The notes beneath the pieces were generated by a model. The model saw nothing but the letters and a program-made list of their open reading frames with translations. It had not been told where the DNA came from and made no database searches. 64,000 nt of DNA from Pilatotrama ljubarskyi (Eukaryota; Basidiomycota; Agaricomycetes; Polyporales; Polyporaceae): positions 938,808-1,002,807 of the forward strand of contig MU277671.1 in assembly GCA_022385805.1 (NCBI GenBank), given 5' to 3'. The translations under genes and the position numbers were made by a program. The first letter of the stretch is position 1, and every line of letters begins with the position of its first letter. Below are positions 38,801 to 51,416 of the stretch, piece after piece.

Positions 38801-40407
38801 GGCATGAGACATCGGAGCCACACATGAGCATTATATCAAACCACTCACGCAGTGCTCTCCCGTCTCGTGCGCCAACCGGGCTCGCCAAAAGGGCCGACGC
38901 TAAAACTCTCACCGAGACGGCTCTGCACTCTGCTACGGATGAAGGGCGGAGATCCGTCGAAGTCTGCATAGGAATTGAACCGTGAACGGAGGACGCCAGA
39001 ACTTTCGATGGCAGAATGCTGTTCCGGGGAGCTGACCGGGAATTGAACAGAACTCGTTCCTCCCTCCACTGTGACCGGGACTGTCACTGGGAATTCGATG
39101 GGCGTCTTCGACCCCGCCGCTGTAGGCGAGTTGTCCCGCTGAAACTTGTCGGCCATGGTAGCTGAGTCCTTGTCTTCCTCTGTGAGCGCCCTGCGGAACG
39201 GGACGGGATTCTCGCGCATGAACTTGGCAGTCGCAAAGCTATCCATCGGGGTCATTGGGCGAGAGCCAAAACCGCTCCCCTCAGAGCCCGAATACGGCCC
39301 CTTGGTCTCAGCGATAGAGAAGAGATTGTAAGGCTCATCGGCACGCCCGAAAAAGTGGGAAACGGCGAAGGGTGATTGCGGGTGCGCATATAGGTTGAGA
39401 GATCGGGACTCTGAACCTAGCTGGTGTGCTGGAAAAGGTGAAGTCATAGATGTCATGATTGATCGGCGGTCGTCCTCGTCTTCATCGTCGTCTACTTTGG
39501 CCAGCTTGTCCAGACATAAATTACATATCCGCACCATGCCTTCTTGGCCGAAGCGAGCGCCCTTGATGATGTTGGAGGCACAACGGGAGCAGAAGATTTG
39601 GCCTGAACACTGTTGGATTATTTGTGTTGGTGACAGAACGCAATTGCATACCGCATATCCGGCAGTGATGTTTCCGTCGCCAAGTGGTAAAGACGCTCTT
39701 GCAGTCGTAACACTCCTTGCAGAGTTCATCGTCCATCCAATAGTCCCGAGACAGCCCTACAAAGACGTTTAATTTACCTATAACCAGAGTACACAAGTCT
39801 CACCTTCGCCTCGTATCCTCCGGATGACCTTGGAGACAGATGCGGACCTCTTGAAGCTCACGTTGGTCCGGATACTCCGTGCATCGCTGTCTTGAATGGG
39901 AAATCCAGGAATGGCATACCCACCTCCGTCCGGTGTCTCGGGTCCATAGAAGCCTCCACGAGATGGTGGTCGATCGTACTCTCCAGTGTAAGACGGTGTC
40001 TCGGAAACCACGGGCGTGAGAGAAACAAGGGGCGGAGCAGGGTTAGAGGCAATGATACTGAACGGAGTCGGTCTATCGGGCCCAGATTTGTTGGACTGGT
40101 TGGAGTTGGAGTATTGGAGAGACGGCCGGCGTTGCTCCGGAGCTGTGTTGCCTGCTCCAGTCGTCGGATGGGCGGGTGTCCCAGACGGTCCCGCAGAGGA
40201 AAGCGGTGCTGAGAGGGTATTCTTGACTTTGGAGAAGAGAGAGGAGACGAGCGCATAGGAAGACTGATCATGCTCGTCCTCTTCGGAGAACGGGTTGAAA
40301 GAGGTCAGACTGGTGACATCGTCGACGAGTTTCGTGCTGCTGCGAGACCTGGACGAGGGTGCGCTGCCTGAGGGGTTGAGGGATGCGTTGTCTGTGTGGT
40401 CTGTCAT
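32900..40407 (-). CDS. FAB1: 1-phosphatidylinositol-3-phosphate 5-kinase Fab1/PIKfyve
   Basis: Makes PI(3,5)P2 on endosome and vacuole membranes. Domain order on the minus strand: a Ser/Pro-rich N-terminus ([15 protein letters not shown]); a FYVE zinc finger at about 39480-39790 ([25 protein letters not shown], then [12 protein letters not shown] and [10 protein letters not shown]) that binds PI3P; a CCT/TCP1-like domain at about 37900-38820 ([35 protein letters not shown]); a Cys-rich CCR region ([26 protein letters not shown]); a long disordered linker (34.5-35.8 kb); and the PIP-kinase domain at 32900-34450 with [47 protein letters not shown] and activation-loop segment [13 protein letters not shown]. 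The start at 40407 is the first Met before the conserved part; an upstream in-frame Met at 40587 cannot be excluded. It is divergent from CSN2. Confidence 0.92.
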
Positions 40408-40677
40408 GGATTGTGTGCGAGGGAGGACATGCGGGTCGTGGCGGTCATGGACGGAGGACGAGTGGCGGAGGAGGAGCAGCGCAGCGACTCGGAGTTCTCT
40501 TAACTTCTCTAGCACTGACGCGATGCCCATGCCCAAATCCGGCGACGCGTCAATCACGCGACGTGAACAGCGCATGTCCTGTGCCACACCCGCTTACGAC
40601 CTCTCTCAGCCTCCGTCGGTGGCCACCGTTCGCATCTTGCTCGCTCTTATCCGTAGATTACCGCATTTCTCATCAAC
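40408..40677. promoter_or_regulatory. Bidirectional promoter between FAB1 and CSN2
   Basis: 270 bp between two divergent start codons. If the FAB1 start were at 40587 this would shrink to 90 bp, which is another reason to prefer the Met at 40407. Confidence 0.5.
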
Positions 40678-42684
40678 ATGGATGACGACGATGCCGATTA
40701 CATGCAAGGAAGCGACGACGAGGTAGCCGGAGCATCTATCGCGCAGTCCGTCTCGCTCATCGTTAGCCTCTTAGGACTACGGCTTCGCCTACTCAGACGA
40801 CGATGACGCAGACGAGGCGGGCAGCGCGGACGTCGAGAACATGTACTATACCGCAAAATGTGGGCACTCCATGCCGCTTGGACGGCAGCACGTACTGAGC
40901 CAGATACAGCGAAGAAGGAGGATAACCCAGAACAAGCGTTGAAGGAGTTCCGTGCGATCGTAGAGAAGGAGGAGGAGAAGGGAGACTGGTGTGTGTTGTG
41001 GCGTCGATCTATCATGCGTCAGACGAGCTGACGGGTTGTTCAGGGGCTTCAAGGCATTGAAACAGTCCACAAAGCTGCTGTTTCTCACCCTGCACAGACC
41101 GGCGGACGCCCTCAAGACGTACACCGAGCTCCTGACATACACCAAATCTGCCGTGACACGAAACTACGCCGAGAAAACCATCAACAGCATCCTGGACTAT
41201 GTCGGGGGTAGCAAGAGCGGTCCTGTTGAAGTAGACATCCTCGAGCGGTTCTACGAGGCCACCAAGGCTGCATTGGCGGAGGCCAAGAATGACGCAAGAG
41301 TCCTATTTCGTGCACCTTGAAGGCTTCATGCTGACCTTTTGTCACATAGCGATTATCAGCCAAGACGAATCTCAAGCTCGCCAAACTCTGGCTCGACCGG
41401 AAGGAGTACGGTCGCCTCCAGAAGGTCTGTGTCTAGAGGGGATGCCAATCGCGCCCCCGGACTGAAATCGCTCCACAGATTCTGAACGAGCTCTACCGAT
41501 CAACGATTGGCGAGAATGCCGACGACCAGGCGCAGAAAGGCACGCAGCTACTCGAGATCTACGCCCTGGAGATCCAGATGCATAACGAGCGTAAGAACTA
41601 CAAGAAACTGAAGGTAATCAGTCAGCCGCGTATCGGTGGAATGTCGCTCATACGTGGTCTCGTGTTTCAGGAGATCTACAACGCTTCCAATTCTGTACGC
41701 TCTGCGATCCCACATCCACGCATCATGGGTGTAATCAAGGAGTGCGGCGGGAAGATGTGGATGGGCGAACGTGCGTGCTTCTCTAACTCATTTCTCTCCT
41801 GTTAACTGAAGGTCGGCGGGCTGCCAGGTCAATGGAATCGAGCAAGCGAGGACTTCTTCGACTCCTTCAAGAACTATGACGAGGCCGGATCCCCGCAGCG
41901 GATACAGGTGCTCAAGTATCTCGTGCTTGCCAACATGTTGACGGGAAGCGAAGTCAACCCCTTCGACAGCCAGGAGACCAAGCCGTAAGCTGCATCGTCC
42001 CCATCTAATTCGCCACGCTGAGCGTATTTGTCCTGATAGATACAAGAACGATCCTCAGATCAAGGCCATGACGGATCTCGTCGACGCCTACCAGCGCCGT
42101 GAGGTGCATGCCGCAGAGAAGATCCTCCGAGGTAGATCGACCCTCCCAGAGTCCAGACATATTCTAACGGCCTCACAGAGAACAAGACGACGATCATGGA
42201 CGATCCTTTCATCAAGCAGTACATTGGCGAGCTACTGCGCAGTTTGCGCACTCAGTACCTGATCGACTTGATCAAGCCGTACACTCGGCTCGAGTTGTCG
42301 TTCCTCGCCAAGGTTCGCCGTCTTCCTCTCTCTGGAAGCGCTATGCGCGCTATGCTTACATAGTCCTCTCAGCAACTGAACGTGGACAACGAGGAGGTGG
42401 AGGAGCTGCTGATCGGCCTGATTCTTGAGGGCAAGGTGGAAGGGCGTATCGACCAAGTCGCCATGCGTCTCGAGCTGGAACCCAAGTACGTGACGCAGTG
42501 CGCGGCGCTAGTTTCACCACTAATCTGGCACCTCCTGTATAGGCACAGCCTCCAGAAAAAGCGCTACAGCGCTCTGGAGAAATGGTCAGCCGCGCTCGAC
42601 TCGATACACACCAGCGTTCTCGCGAAGAACCATAGCGGGCGTGGTGACTTCGGGTTCGGGATGCCGGGTGAGAGCATTGCTTGA
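40678..42684 (+). CDS. CSN2: COP9 signalosome subunit 2
   Basis: Scaffold PCI subunit of the COP9 signalosome, which removes Nedd8 from cullin-RING ligases. The start [15 protein letters not shown] joins after an intron to [17 protein letters not shown], the acidic N-terminus of the family. Then come [25 protein letters not shown] and [13 protein letters not shown], followed by TPR-like helices ([40 protein letters not shown]), [17 protein letters not shown] and [18 protein letters not shown]. The PCI/winged-helix part follows ([53 protein letters not shown]). About nine introns, all short. Confidence 0.94.
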
Positions 42685-43041
42685 GAGGGGAGGGGCGCAG
42701 GATCGTTCGTCATACTCGTGTTTCGCGGCCTCCACGGCCCCGTGCTCTCGATTGCTCGCATTGTATCATCATGTTCCTCAGACAATCACCATGTACCAAC
42801 GTTTTCGCCGGGGCGCTTCGGTCCTCGCAGTGGCAGGCTTCAGGGACGTCTCAAGCGGTCCAATGGGCCAAGACACCGAGATGATATGACCGGCGCACGT
42901 TCGATTAATCCCAGTGTATAGGTATGTATGGTACTGAAAGCCCGCGAGTTCACCGCGAGCGGTCGACCCGAGTGGATGGCTCTTAGGGCGCTACGCGTGA
43001 GTTCGACAATGTAGCAAATGAGACGGACACTACTCACCGGT
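42685..43041. other. Convergent intergenic region between CSN2 and mL40
   Basis: 357 bp between two stop codons; it should hold both 3'UTRs and polyadenylation sites. No gene seen. Confidence 0.45.
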
Positions 43042-43602
43042 CTAAGGGGTGCGCACAATAGGAGTGTACTCGTAGGTCCAGCCGTTTCGTGGAGGCGTAT
43101 CGGTCGGGATGCGCAACTCCCTGGGGAACAGTCCCCGTATCCTCGCCTCAACGGCCTTCTTTTCCGGGCCCTTAAGCTTCTTGAGCAGCTCGAGCTCTGC
43201 CGGACTCCTGGCACGTGGGTCCTCCTCCTTGTTCGCCTCGGCGTAGAGCTGCGGCGCAACTTGGCGGAGCGTCTCCATCGCGTTCTTCACGGACTCAAAT
43301 TTGCGCTGAAGCTCGGCCATCCGCGTCCGGCGTACGTGTCGCTGGTGCAAGAACCATGCACGCTCGATGGTTTCATGTGCTTGCGCGGAGGGAATGGCTC
43401 GCTGCAGGCGCCGACCGACGTCTGGCCGCCAGGTGCCTACAGGCGAGGCGCGGTTCCGGATGTTGGACGGGTAGAGGGCGCGGCGGATGATGTCGTTCCT
43501 GGGGTCACTTCCCGACTCCTGTCGGCCAGCATAGCGTACGGAGGTCTGCGCGACACGTAGAGGCAGCTTCTGCTTGCCTAGCGCAAGCAGCGGGGAGGAC
43601 AT
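43042..43602 (-). CDS. MRPL28: Mitochondrial large-subunit ribosomal protein mL40
   Basis: Single exon, 186 aa (yeast Mrpl28, human MRPL40 family). The Met at 43602 opens a basic presequence-like region (MSSPLLALGKQKLPLRVAQT). The conserved core is RNDIIRRALYPSNIRNR, HETIERAWFLHQRHVRR, KFESVKNAMETL, ELELLKKLKGPEKKAVEARI and the C-terminal PRNGWTYEYTP. Further in-frame Mets up to 43752 would add residues without similarity to the family. Confidence 0.88.
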   Translation of the reverse strand: MSSPLLALGKQKLPLRVAQTSVRYAGRQESGSDPRNDIIRRALYPSNIRNRASPVGTWRPDVGRRLQRAIPSAQAHETIERAWFLHQRHVRRTRMAELQRKFESVKNAMETLRQVAPQLYAEANKEEDPRARSPAELELLKKLKGPEKKAVEARIRGLFPRELRIPTDTPPRNGWTYEYTPIVRTP

Positions 43603-45552
43603 GGTGGACGTGAGGACGAGGATGATTTTGGGACTCCGACACGCGCACCGAGCGCTCTGCGAGTCTGCGTTACTCACTGCTACTAGGCGCCCGGGCGCTC
43701 GTACCGCTGGTCCGGATCCGCTCATTACTGCATTCCGCGAGTCCTCAGTCACGCGCGGTGGGTTAGCTTCCTACTCATGACCTGAATCGTGAACGCAAGT
43801 CGGTGCATGAAGTTCACAGTGGATTTACTTAGAAGGCTATATGCTGATGGGCATGCTTCACATAAGAGGTGCTCGCCGCCGACACTTCACATCTCGCGGC
43901 GCCGGCTCTCCCGGACGCCTTGTACAGTACTACGCCTACGCCGTATGCCCGATGTTTCACACAGCGTTCTCACTGACATCCCAGCACAATAATATTCGCG
44001 GGGCTTCCATCTATGGTTATAGGCGGTACCCGTTATTCCGCGGCACACCCTGCTCTGCAATGCACGAATCGCTGGATACCCCGTAGTGAGCGGAGTTCAC
44101 TTCGTAGATCTATATTCAGTCTCTGCAAACAATCCCGACGCTCGTACGATGTTGTCAATAGGTTTCTGGTACGCGAGCGCATCTTTCTCCCTCTTCTGAG
44201 CTAATTCCAACCGACAGTGCGTGAGGCCGCCTCGCCGTCGTTCACATAGTACTCTGAATCAGCTCGGGAATGGTGAATGTCCCCTACACGTTTGCTGGGA
44301 AAACATGGCCGACGTCAGTCGATTTTTTCCCTCGAACCGTGCTAGGAGCATCCGCCCTTGAAACGAATCCCGGCTGCCTGTAGGCGCACAAGGCCTCGGT
44401 ACTAGTCTGCCGCGCCTCACCCACCACTTCCGATGTCGCGCTTGACCTGCGAATCTGAAGTGGCTTGCCATATTGGTGAAGTAACAGTTCTGCTCTCCGC
44501 AAGACGGCATCGCTCACCATGACATGGCAGAGTTTCGCAGTTCAGAAGCATCACCCCTTCCTGACGTACTTGCTGTGACGCTTGATGAATCACTTGCATC
44601 GATCCGTCGGCGGAAGAAGGACGTATAGGCGACACTGTGACTCTACGCCCCCTCCCCATTTCCCCGATGGCCGCTCAATCTTACGGTGGCGGTCATTGCT
44701 ATCGCGAGTGCAGGCCATTTCCGCCTTCCCTGTTGTTGTGGAGGCAGGTATATCACACAGGGCTTCAGCAGTGCGATGAACAACATCGAACACGAGCATA
44801 GGCACCAGCGTGTGGCCGACAAAGGTGCTGGAGATATGGAAGCAAGGACGCGACGGCGGATGCTGTAAGAATGCTTTCACTATTGTACGTGATGCAGAAG
44901 CTGCTAATACCTTGATGAAAATAGTACCGAACTGCGCCCCCATCAATCAGCTGTTTACCCACCCTTTGGCAGCTGCTGCGATTCGGAGTGGCCCAGAATG
45001 CAATCTATCGAACCTCACGGCCGCATTGCGGTCATTCTGACCTCAGTTACTGTTCTGAACCGCTGTAGTCTGTCTACTTGTGTGCAATGGTCAATCCGTC
45101 ACGGGCGATATCTGCCATTACATTTCATCACATTCAGAGCACATGTACTGCGTGAGGTATCCGTTCGCCGCCGATAGGTGTGGTTCAGCGGTCAGCATGA
45201 GATTGATCATTGGGAGAGCTCTACCCTGCGATCGATTCATCATGCTCAAGGTCATAGAAGACTTGATACAGTACTAGCTCGACCAGTGTACGCGGCAGCA
45301 CCCCGACACTCGGACATTCGGATAGAGAACCATTCAGGTAGTACTAGAGACTACTTTCATAGTATTTCCCCGGTACTTCACCGCATACCATGCCACGGCC
45401 CACCAACGTCGTTGCCATAATAAGGGAGCGTTTGGGCTCGCGCGGCAAGCTCCGCAGCCTCGCCAACTCCCACTTGCCTTTCCTGGAATTCATCTGAGAA
45501 CGAGTTTGTGAGCGCTTGCCTCCGCTACACTGCTCGTCTCACCCGTCTCCTC
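43603..45552. other. 1.95-kb interval without a recognised gene
   Basis: Lies between the starts of mL40 (minus) and uL1m (plus) and so includes both promoters. No conserved protein, RNA gene or repeat was recognised in any frame; the open frames are short and have no splice partners that I could justify. Confidence 0.45.
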
Positions 45553-46694
45553 ATGTCGTTCGGTCTGCTTCAGCTTACTTCTCGTTGTCGCCAATGTAGC
45601 GGGACCCTCGGTCTGCTGGTAATATACATCCCCAATGTAAACGCAGGATGATTGTTGACAACTGTATACAGAGGTATGCCCCCCAGCGGCAGTTCCACTA
45701 CAGCCCGGCCGTCCTTGCGCGCAAAGAGAAGAAGCCGCCCACTTTGACCAAGAAACAGCTTGCCATTAAGGAACGCAAAAGAGCCAAGAAGACAAAGAAA
45801 AGCATATACGACAACGAGAAGCTAACGCTTGCCGACGCGATCAATGTATTGAGGGTACGTGTGTTTCGTTCACGGGTACCGACTGCTCCTCAGACGGCTT
45901 GGGAATAGGCGGTTGAGGTCGCGTCTCCTAATGCGACGTATGAGCTCGTTGTGAAGACCGAGATGGGGAAGGGCAGCACTATCCCGAAGGGACGTTTCAA
46001 CCTTCCTAGGGAAACCAAGCCTCAGGCCAAGGACCGTATACTCGTGTTTGCGGAGGGAAGACAGGCCGAAGAGGCGAAGAAGGCGGGTGCCGACATTGTT
46101 GGCGGCCTTGAGCTCGTCGAGGGTGTACGTCTATTCCACTCTGTGACCTCTGGGTCTTACTCACGCCTCTCCCAAGATCATCAATGGTCGTCATCATGCA
46201 ACCCTTTTCCTCTGTAGCCGCTCCCTCATCCGTGGCATCACCCCCAAGCTCGGTCGTGTCCTCGGACCTCGAGGATTGATGCCTTCAGAGCGTAGGGGTA
46301 CCGTGACGGACGACATCGCCGGATTCATCAGAAGGTTGAAGGGTACTAGCGAGTGGAAGGGCGACAAGGAGGGCACTATTCGACAGCCGATCGCGAAGGT
46401 GAGATTGAATCCTCTCAAGGCATGGAGCCGTCTAAATTGCGTGTCCAGATGCATTTCCCTGTGAACGACGTCGTCAAAAACGTTCGTTACTTCCTCAACG
46501 TCGTAAAGCGCGCGACTGGCAACATCCGCGACCCAAAGGCGGATGCTGATAAGAAGGACACCAGTCAGAAGCCGAGTGAGTCCATATACTATTGCCATAA
46601 GTGCACTCTGTGACGACCTCTTGCAGCTCAAGCGATCACGCGCGTTCTCCTGAGCTCCCGGCAAGGTCCCAGCATACAAATTGCAGATGCCTAG
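45553..46694 (+). CDS. MRPL1: Mitochondrial ribosomal protein uL1m
   Basis: Mitochondrial L1-stalk protein; 293 aa from six exons (45553-45618, 45672-45854, 45909-46124, 46177-46398, 46449-46575, 46627-46694; 882 nt). The short first exon codes MSFGLLQLTSRCRQCSGTLG, a likely import signal. The L1 fold follows: KKSIYDNEKLTLADAINVLR, YELVVKTEMGKG, PRETKPQAKDRILVFAEG, KKAGADIVGGLELVEG, SLIRGITPKLGRVLGPRGLM with PSERRGTVTDDI, and MHFPVNDVVKNVRYFLNVV. The end IQIADA with stop at 46692-46694 matches the family end. All introns are 50-54 nt. Confidence 0.92.
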
Positions 46695-46897
46695 GGCTTC
46701 GCGCGACGGCCATTACCTCTTTACCCATCTATTGCTCTATAATCACTAGTACTGTCGTCAGGCACAAGCTCGGTATCCGGATTCTGGCAAGAGTGGAGAT
46801 TGCATGAGTAGGGGACTACTATGGTTCCTATCTAAGGGGTCAGGTGTAGAACGAGAAGACAGACATGATGGTGATGCAACAGTACCCGAACGGACGT

Positions 46898-49128
46898 CTA
46901 GTATTGGACAGGTTCCTCCGCCATTCGTTGAGCTCGCCTCTGGTCTCGCCGCCGCTCCTTGATTTCCTCGGAGAGCTCAGAGTAGCTAGCCTTGCTACCG
47001 CTGGGACCCTTGCGCCTCCGTTTGCCAATGTCCTGGCCTGCGCTTGGGATATATCCAGCGCGCGTTGACTGGGGCCGTACTTGAGGCTTGTTTTTGGGCT
47101 CGTGGGGGAACAGATCCCCCCATTCAGACTTGCGAGCATCATAGAACGGCTGTTTACCTTGCGACTTGGGTATTGTCATGCGCATGATATGACCTAGATA
47201 ACGGTAGTTAGCATCAAGTCCGTTTCGCAGAGGTAGCCGGGACGCTCACCTTCCGCAGTACAACCGTCTAGGATGATATGGCCACTGCGCTTCAGAGGTG
47301 GGAAGACGAGGCGAGGCCAGCTATAGGCCTCGTGCCTCAGCGCTGCGTTCAGATCAGACGTAGAAAGAGCCGTCTCTTCCTGTCCAGAGCCGTGGGGGAC
47401 AGCTTCGCCCTCCGTCATATCGTCATCGCGTGCTTCAGAGAACTCGGGGTGTTGTCCATCGATCGAGAGCTGGGCCACTGGTATAGACGCTTCGGTCTGC
47501 TTGGCCATCTCACGCCTGCCAACGTCTCCAATGCGACCCACTTTGGTTGTCGCCAGAGAGGGACGAGGACCTCGGCGTATCACAACATACGAGTAGTCCA
47601 TGTTCTCATGTCCTGTCCCGGAGTGCTTCGTCTTGCGCACAAATTCCGGTCGTTGGAGGCGCTGGGAGAAGCTACACACTAGCTTGCTGCCTCCGGGTTG
47701 ATAGAGCGGGCATGCGCCGTCATGAGGGCACTAATTCGACGTTAGCGCGCCATTCGGTGCTCCAGATCCGCGACGTACCGGTGCAACGACATGTGAGCCT
47801 CTCAAGGACAGATGAGGGGTCGACGGATCCGCTAGCTCCTGCCGACCAAGCTTGAGGAACTGCTCCCTTGCTTCCGCGACCACCTCGAAATCGTGATCAA
47901 GCAGGACCTGCCGGAGTGATCTTGTCAGGCTTCACTCATCTCCACCCCAGGCGTGGTCACATACCATAACCTCGGCGCCGCTATCCCACATCTCCCTCAC
48001 GATGGCTTTGCGCTCGATGGGAGTAGGCAGTGAAGACAGCAAGAACGCCGACAGCGCCATGACCTTCGACCCGTCTTCTCTGCCGACTACGTTGCTGTCG
48101 TAAAACGCCTTTTGCCAAGACACTTCGAGGTCACCCATCTCGGTATCTACAGAGACGTGAGCATGAAGCCTTAACAAGACGCACAGGACACACCTCTGAC
48201 GAGGCGCTTCCCAATCCGCACGAGGCCCTCTCGTTTCTCGATGCCGAGGTAACTGTCAAGACTCGACTGCGAGATTTGGATGTTTGTCATGTCCGACCGA
48301 GCGCCGTCGTCGACATGTCGTTGAAACGCATGCCCGCATGCCCTACGAAACACGCATCTATCAGCAAACTGTCCAAGGCCCTAGTGAAGCTATACTAACC
48401 ACAACGCGCTTCCGGTAGCAGCGCCCCAGTCGATCACGTGTCGCACCTGCCATTCAGGACCTAAACGCTGTTTGACATGGTCGAGTACAGCATATATCGC
48501 AGAATAATGCGATGGCAGAGCAACAGTAGCGAACGCAGTAGCGTCTCGGAGTGCATGCTTGCCGGCTGCCTTCCCAGACTTGTACTTCACATCGTATGAC
48601 GGATCCCATTCGGGCTGTGGCCCGCTATCATCCAAGAAGAGCCTCTTTGCATCTTGATGCAGGGTAGGCTTGTCGGAAGCTAAGTCGACATTATTGAGCT
48701 GATTGGTGCAGATTCAAGTCGCGATACTCACCTGCGACCATCCGCCCGATAGACGTTTGCATCTCGAGAGGAAGCACGACAGCGCCCACCCTCTGACTTC
48801 CAAAGAGCGCAGCGGGAGATTTTCTCCGTTCCCGGTGGCCAAGACCGTCATCTTGAGCATCGAGCTCTGCGGGAGTCAAGTAATCCTCTGTGGCGTCGGG
48901 ATCCTGGGGAAATAGTTCCAATTCTCGAGGAAGATTTTGTCCAGAAAGGTCGACCTTTGCTTTGAGGGACATCTCAACATCGCGCAATAAGGCCTGGAAT
49001 GCGGGGTCGAGGTCGAGAGGTGCATTGGGGTGATGAGAGGAAGAAGCCGTATTTGAGGACCAACGAGAGATATCTGAGCGTCGCCGTAAAACGACGGCAA
49101 GAGTTCTCGTGCAGCCGGAGCGTAACAT
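46898..49128 (-). CDS. RSM22: Mitochondrial ribosome small-subunit assembly factor Rsm22 (METTL17 family)
   Basis: Methyltransferase-like factor needed for mitochondrial small-subunit assembly. The start MLRSGCTRTLAVVLRRRSD is a presequence. The N-terminal domain has LTPAELDAQD, RVGAVVLPLEM and YSAIYAVLDHVKQRL. SAM-binding motif I reads VIDWGAATGSALW. A cysteine cluster (VAPCPHDGACPLYQPGG ... VCSFSQRLQRPEF) matches the iron-sulphur-binding insert of the family, and NMDYSYVVIRRGPRP is the typical RSM22 motif. The basic C-terminus ends RRDQRRAQRMAEEPVQY. Several short introns. It is divergent from the Sad1 gene (295 bp between starts) and converges with uL1m. Confidence 0.9.
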
Positions 49129-49422
49129 GTCAAGCAGTATAAGTGGTGAGCTTCAGCTGGCCCGAGGATGTCAAGAAGAATGTAGGGAGTGGAGGAAAAA
49201 GTAGAAGAGCGTGAAGCGTTGAAATACGGGAATGAGGGTCGGTGCTTTACTTACTTCATCCAAAAGCAGATGTAGGAGCGAAGGACCCGGGACACCGGGT
49301 CGGTAATTGTGAGGCGCCGCTGTAGCTCGTAGCCACACACGCGAACCTGTCCTCGTCCCTCGCTCTACCTGCCCGCGACATCTGGTGCACTTGACCACTG
49401 CATTCCTCGCCGTTCATCAGGC
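49129..49422. promoter_or_regulatory. Bidirectional promoter between RSM22 and SAD1
   Basis: 294 bp between divergent start codons. No TATA box was recognised. Confidence 0.5.
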
Positions 49423-51416
49423 ATGCCCTCTAGCACGAAACGCGCCGAACCAGCGGAGGATACTGCTCGCCCACCCAAGAGAGTTCGAGTGGATGACGCC
49501 GCCGAGCAGTCTGCTCCTGCCGCGGACGGCGGAGAACCGGTGAAAGAAGTGGCCACAGGAGCGGATGGTGAAATGTCAGAAGACGAGGAGGAGGAAGCTG
49601 CGTACGCTAGAAAGGCTCTGGTTGAGCCGCCGAAGGCTTCGGATTTGTACCTTGACACAGTATGTATAGTCTCAACTAGGAAACGAGCGTATCGTCTGAG
49701 AATGGCTGGTAGATCAACAGGGCTGTATTGGACTTCGATTTCGAGAAAGTATGCTCGGTCTCACTATCTAACATCAACATCTACGGCTGTCTCGTGTGCG
49801 GCAAGTACTTCCAGGGTCGCGGGCGTAACTCGTATGCCTTTGCTCATGCCATACACGACGACCACCACGTCTTCATCAATCTGGAGACCACAAAAGTGAG
49901 CCTATGAATCACGACATCCAGTGGGTTATCTGTCCTCACATGCTAACCTAGGTCTATGTTCTCCCTGATGGATATCCGGTCTCGGACCCGTCATTGGAAG
50001 ACATCGCCTTCGTTCTCTCCCCTGCTTTCACTCCGGCATCCATATCCACGTTGTCTACCGCTGCGCATCTACAGAGGCCGTCTTACGACCTCTCTAATAA
50101 ACCGTACATCCCGGGGTACGTTGGATTGAACAACATCAAGAGGAACGATTACATGAACGTCGTCATACACTCACTCCTTCATGTACCTCCACTCCGAGAT
50201 CACCTGCTGCTCTCCAACTATCGGGGGAAGGAGCCCGAGCTGCTCAAGCGCTTTGCCGGCCTTGCGAAGAAGCTCTGGAACCCGAGATTGTTCAAGAGCC
50301 AAGTCAGCCCTCACGAATTCTTGCAAGAAGTCAATCGAGCCAGCGCGGGAAAATTCAGCTTGGAGAAGCAGGGCGACCCTGTCGAATTCCTTGGTTGGCT
50401 GCTCAATCATCTTCACAAGGATATGGGCGGCACCAAGAAAAAGAATTCCAGTATGTCCGCTTCTAACACCTTGGAGCGCCCTCTCTGACGGACTTCTTCT
50501 CAGGTGTCATCTTCCGGACTTTCCAAGGCGAAGTCCGCATGGAGACGCAGCAAATTCTCGTACGACCAGATACTGGAACGAATGAAAAGCCACGCTTCGA
50601 CATCGATCGCGGTCAGTCCCGCACATCTCGTGGTGAATGTATCAGGATTCTCACATTCACTGACAGAGATCAAGTCGACCGTATCACCGTTCCTTTTCCT
50701 CGCCGTCGATCTACCACCTCCACCATTGTTCCAGGACTCGGTGGAGAAGAACATCATCCCGCAAGTCAGCATCCAATCCGTTTTGGCAAAGTACGACGGT
50801 CAGAAAACACAGGTATGTCGGTCAAGTTGACGGGTTTTGACGGGCATCCCCTGACGTTCTGCATAGGAATCTGCAGGACACCTACGCCGCTTCAAGTGCC
50901 AGCGGTTGCCACCTTACATCATCTTACATTTCAAGCGCTTCACGAAGAACCAGTTCGTCGAGGAGAAGAATCCCACAATTGTCAACTTTCCCCTACGGGG
51001 CCTCGATTTCAGAGAATGTATGCATCTCGACTTTTTTTCCAGCGGAGCTGGTCATGAAATCCCTTGTCCCTTCTAGATCTAGACGCCCCGGCATCGCACC
51101 CCCCTGCTGTGTACGACCTGATCGCGAACGTCACACATGAGTCAGCGGCCGGCACTACCCACGACAAGGAAAGCACTGTTTGGAAGGTTCACCTTCGAGC
51201 CGGTGCAGGCGGTGGGGAGAACGAGAGATGGTTCCAGATTCAGGACCTCATAGTTGAGGAGATCCGGAAGGAGATGATAGTGCTGGGCGAAACAATTTTA
51301 CAGGTACGTCTTCGCTCAGGGCTCCCCTCGTGCGAAGTCGTTCGTTCTTAATCTCCGTGTTATCGGTGCAGATTTGGGAACGAAGGTCCGAGACTTCATC
51401 TCCGGTGAATGCTTGA
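49423..51416 (+). CDS. SAD1: U4/U6.U5 tri-snRNP-associated protein Sad1/USP39
   Basis: Spliceosomal member of the ubiquitin-protease fold family without protease activity. The N-terminus is acidic and disordered (MPSSTKRAEPAEDTARPPKR). A zf-UBP zinc finger follows (CSVSLSNINIYGCLVCGKYF, GRGRNSYAFAHAIHDDHHVF). The UCH fold begins PGYVGLNNIKRNDYMNVVIH, where the catalytic cysteine position of true proteases (usually NTCYMN) is NDYMN, so the enzyme is dead, as known for Sad1. Later parts are VSPHEFLQEVNRAS, DPVEFLGWLLNHLH, YIILHFKRFTKNQFVEEKN and STVWKVHLRAG; the last exon is IWERRSETSSPVNA with stop at 51414-51416. Multiple short introns. Confidence 0.92.

Noticed and set aside
40408..40587. 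Earlier FAB1 start at 40587
   Set aside because: It would add about 60 unconserved residues and leave only 90 bp to the CSN2 start; the Met at 40407 is favoured, though not proven.
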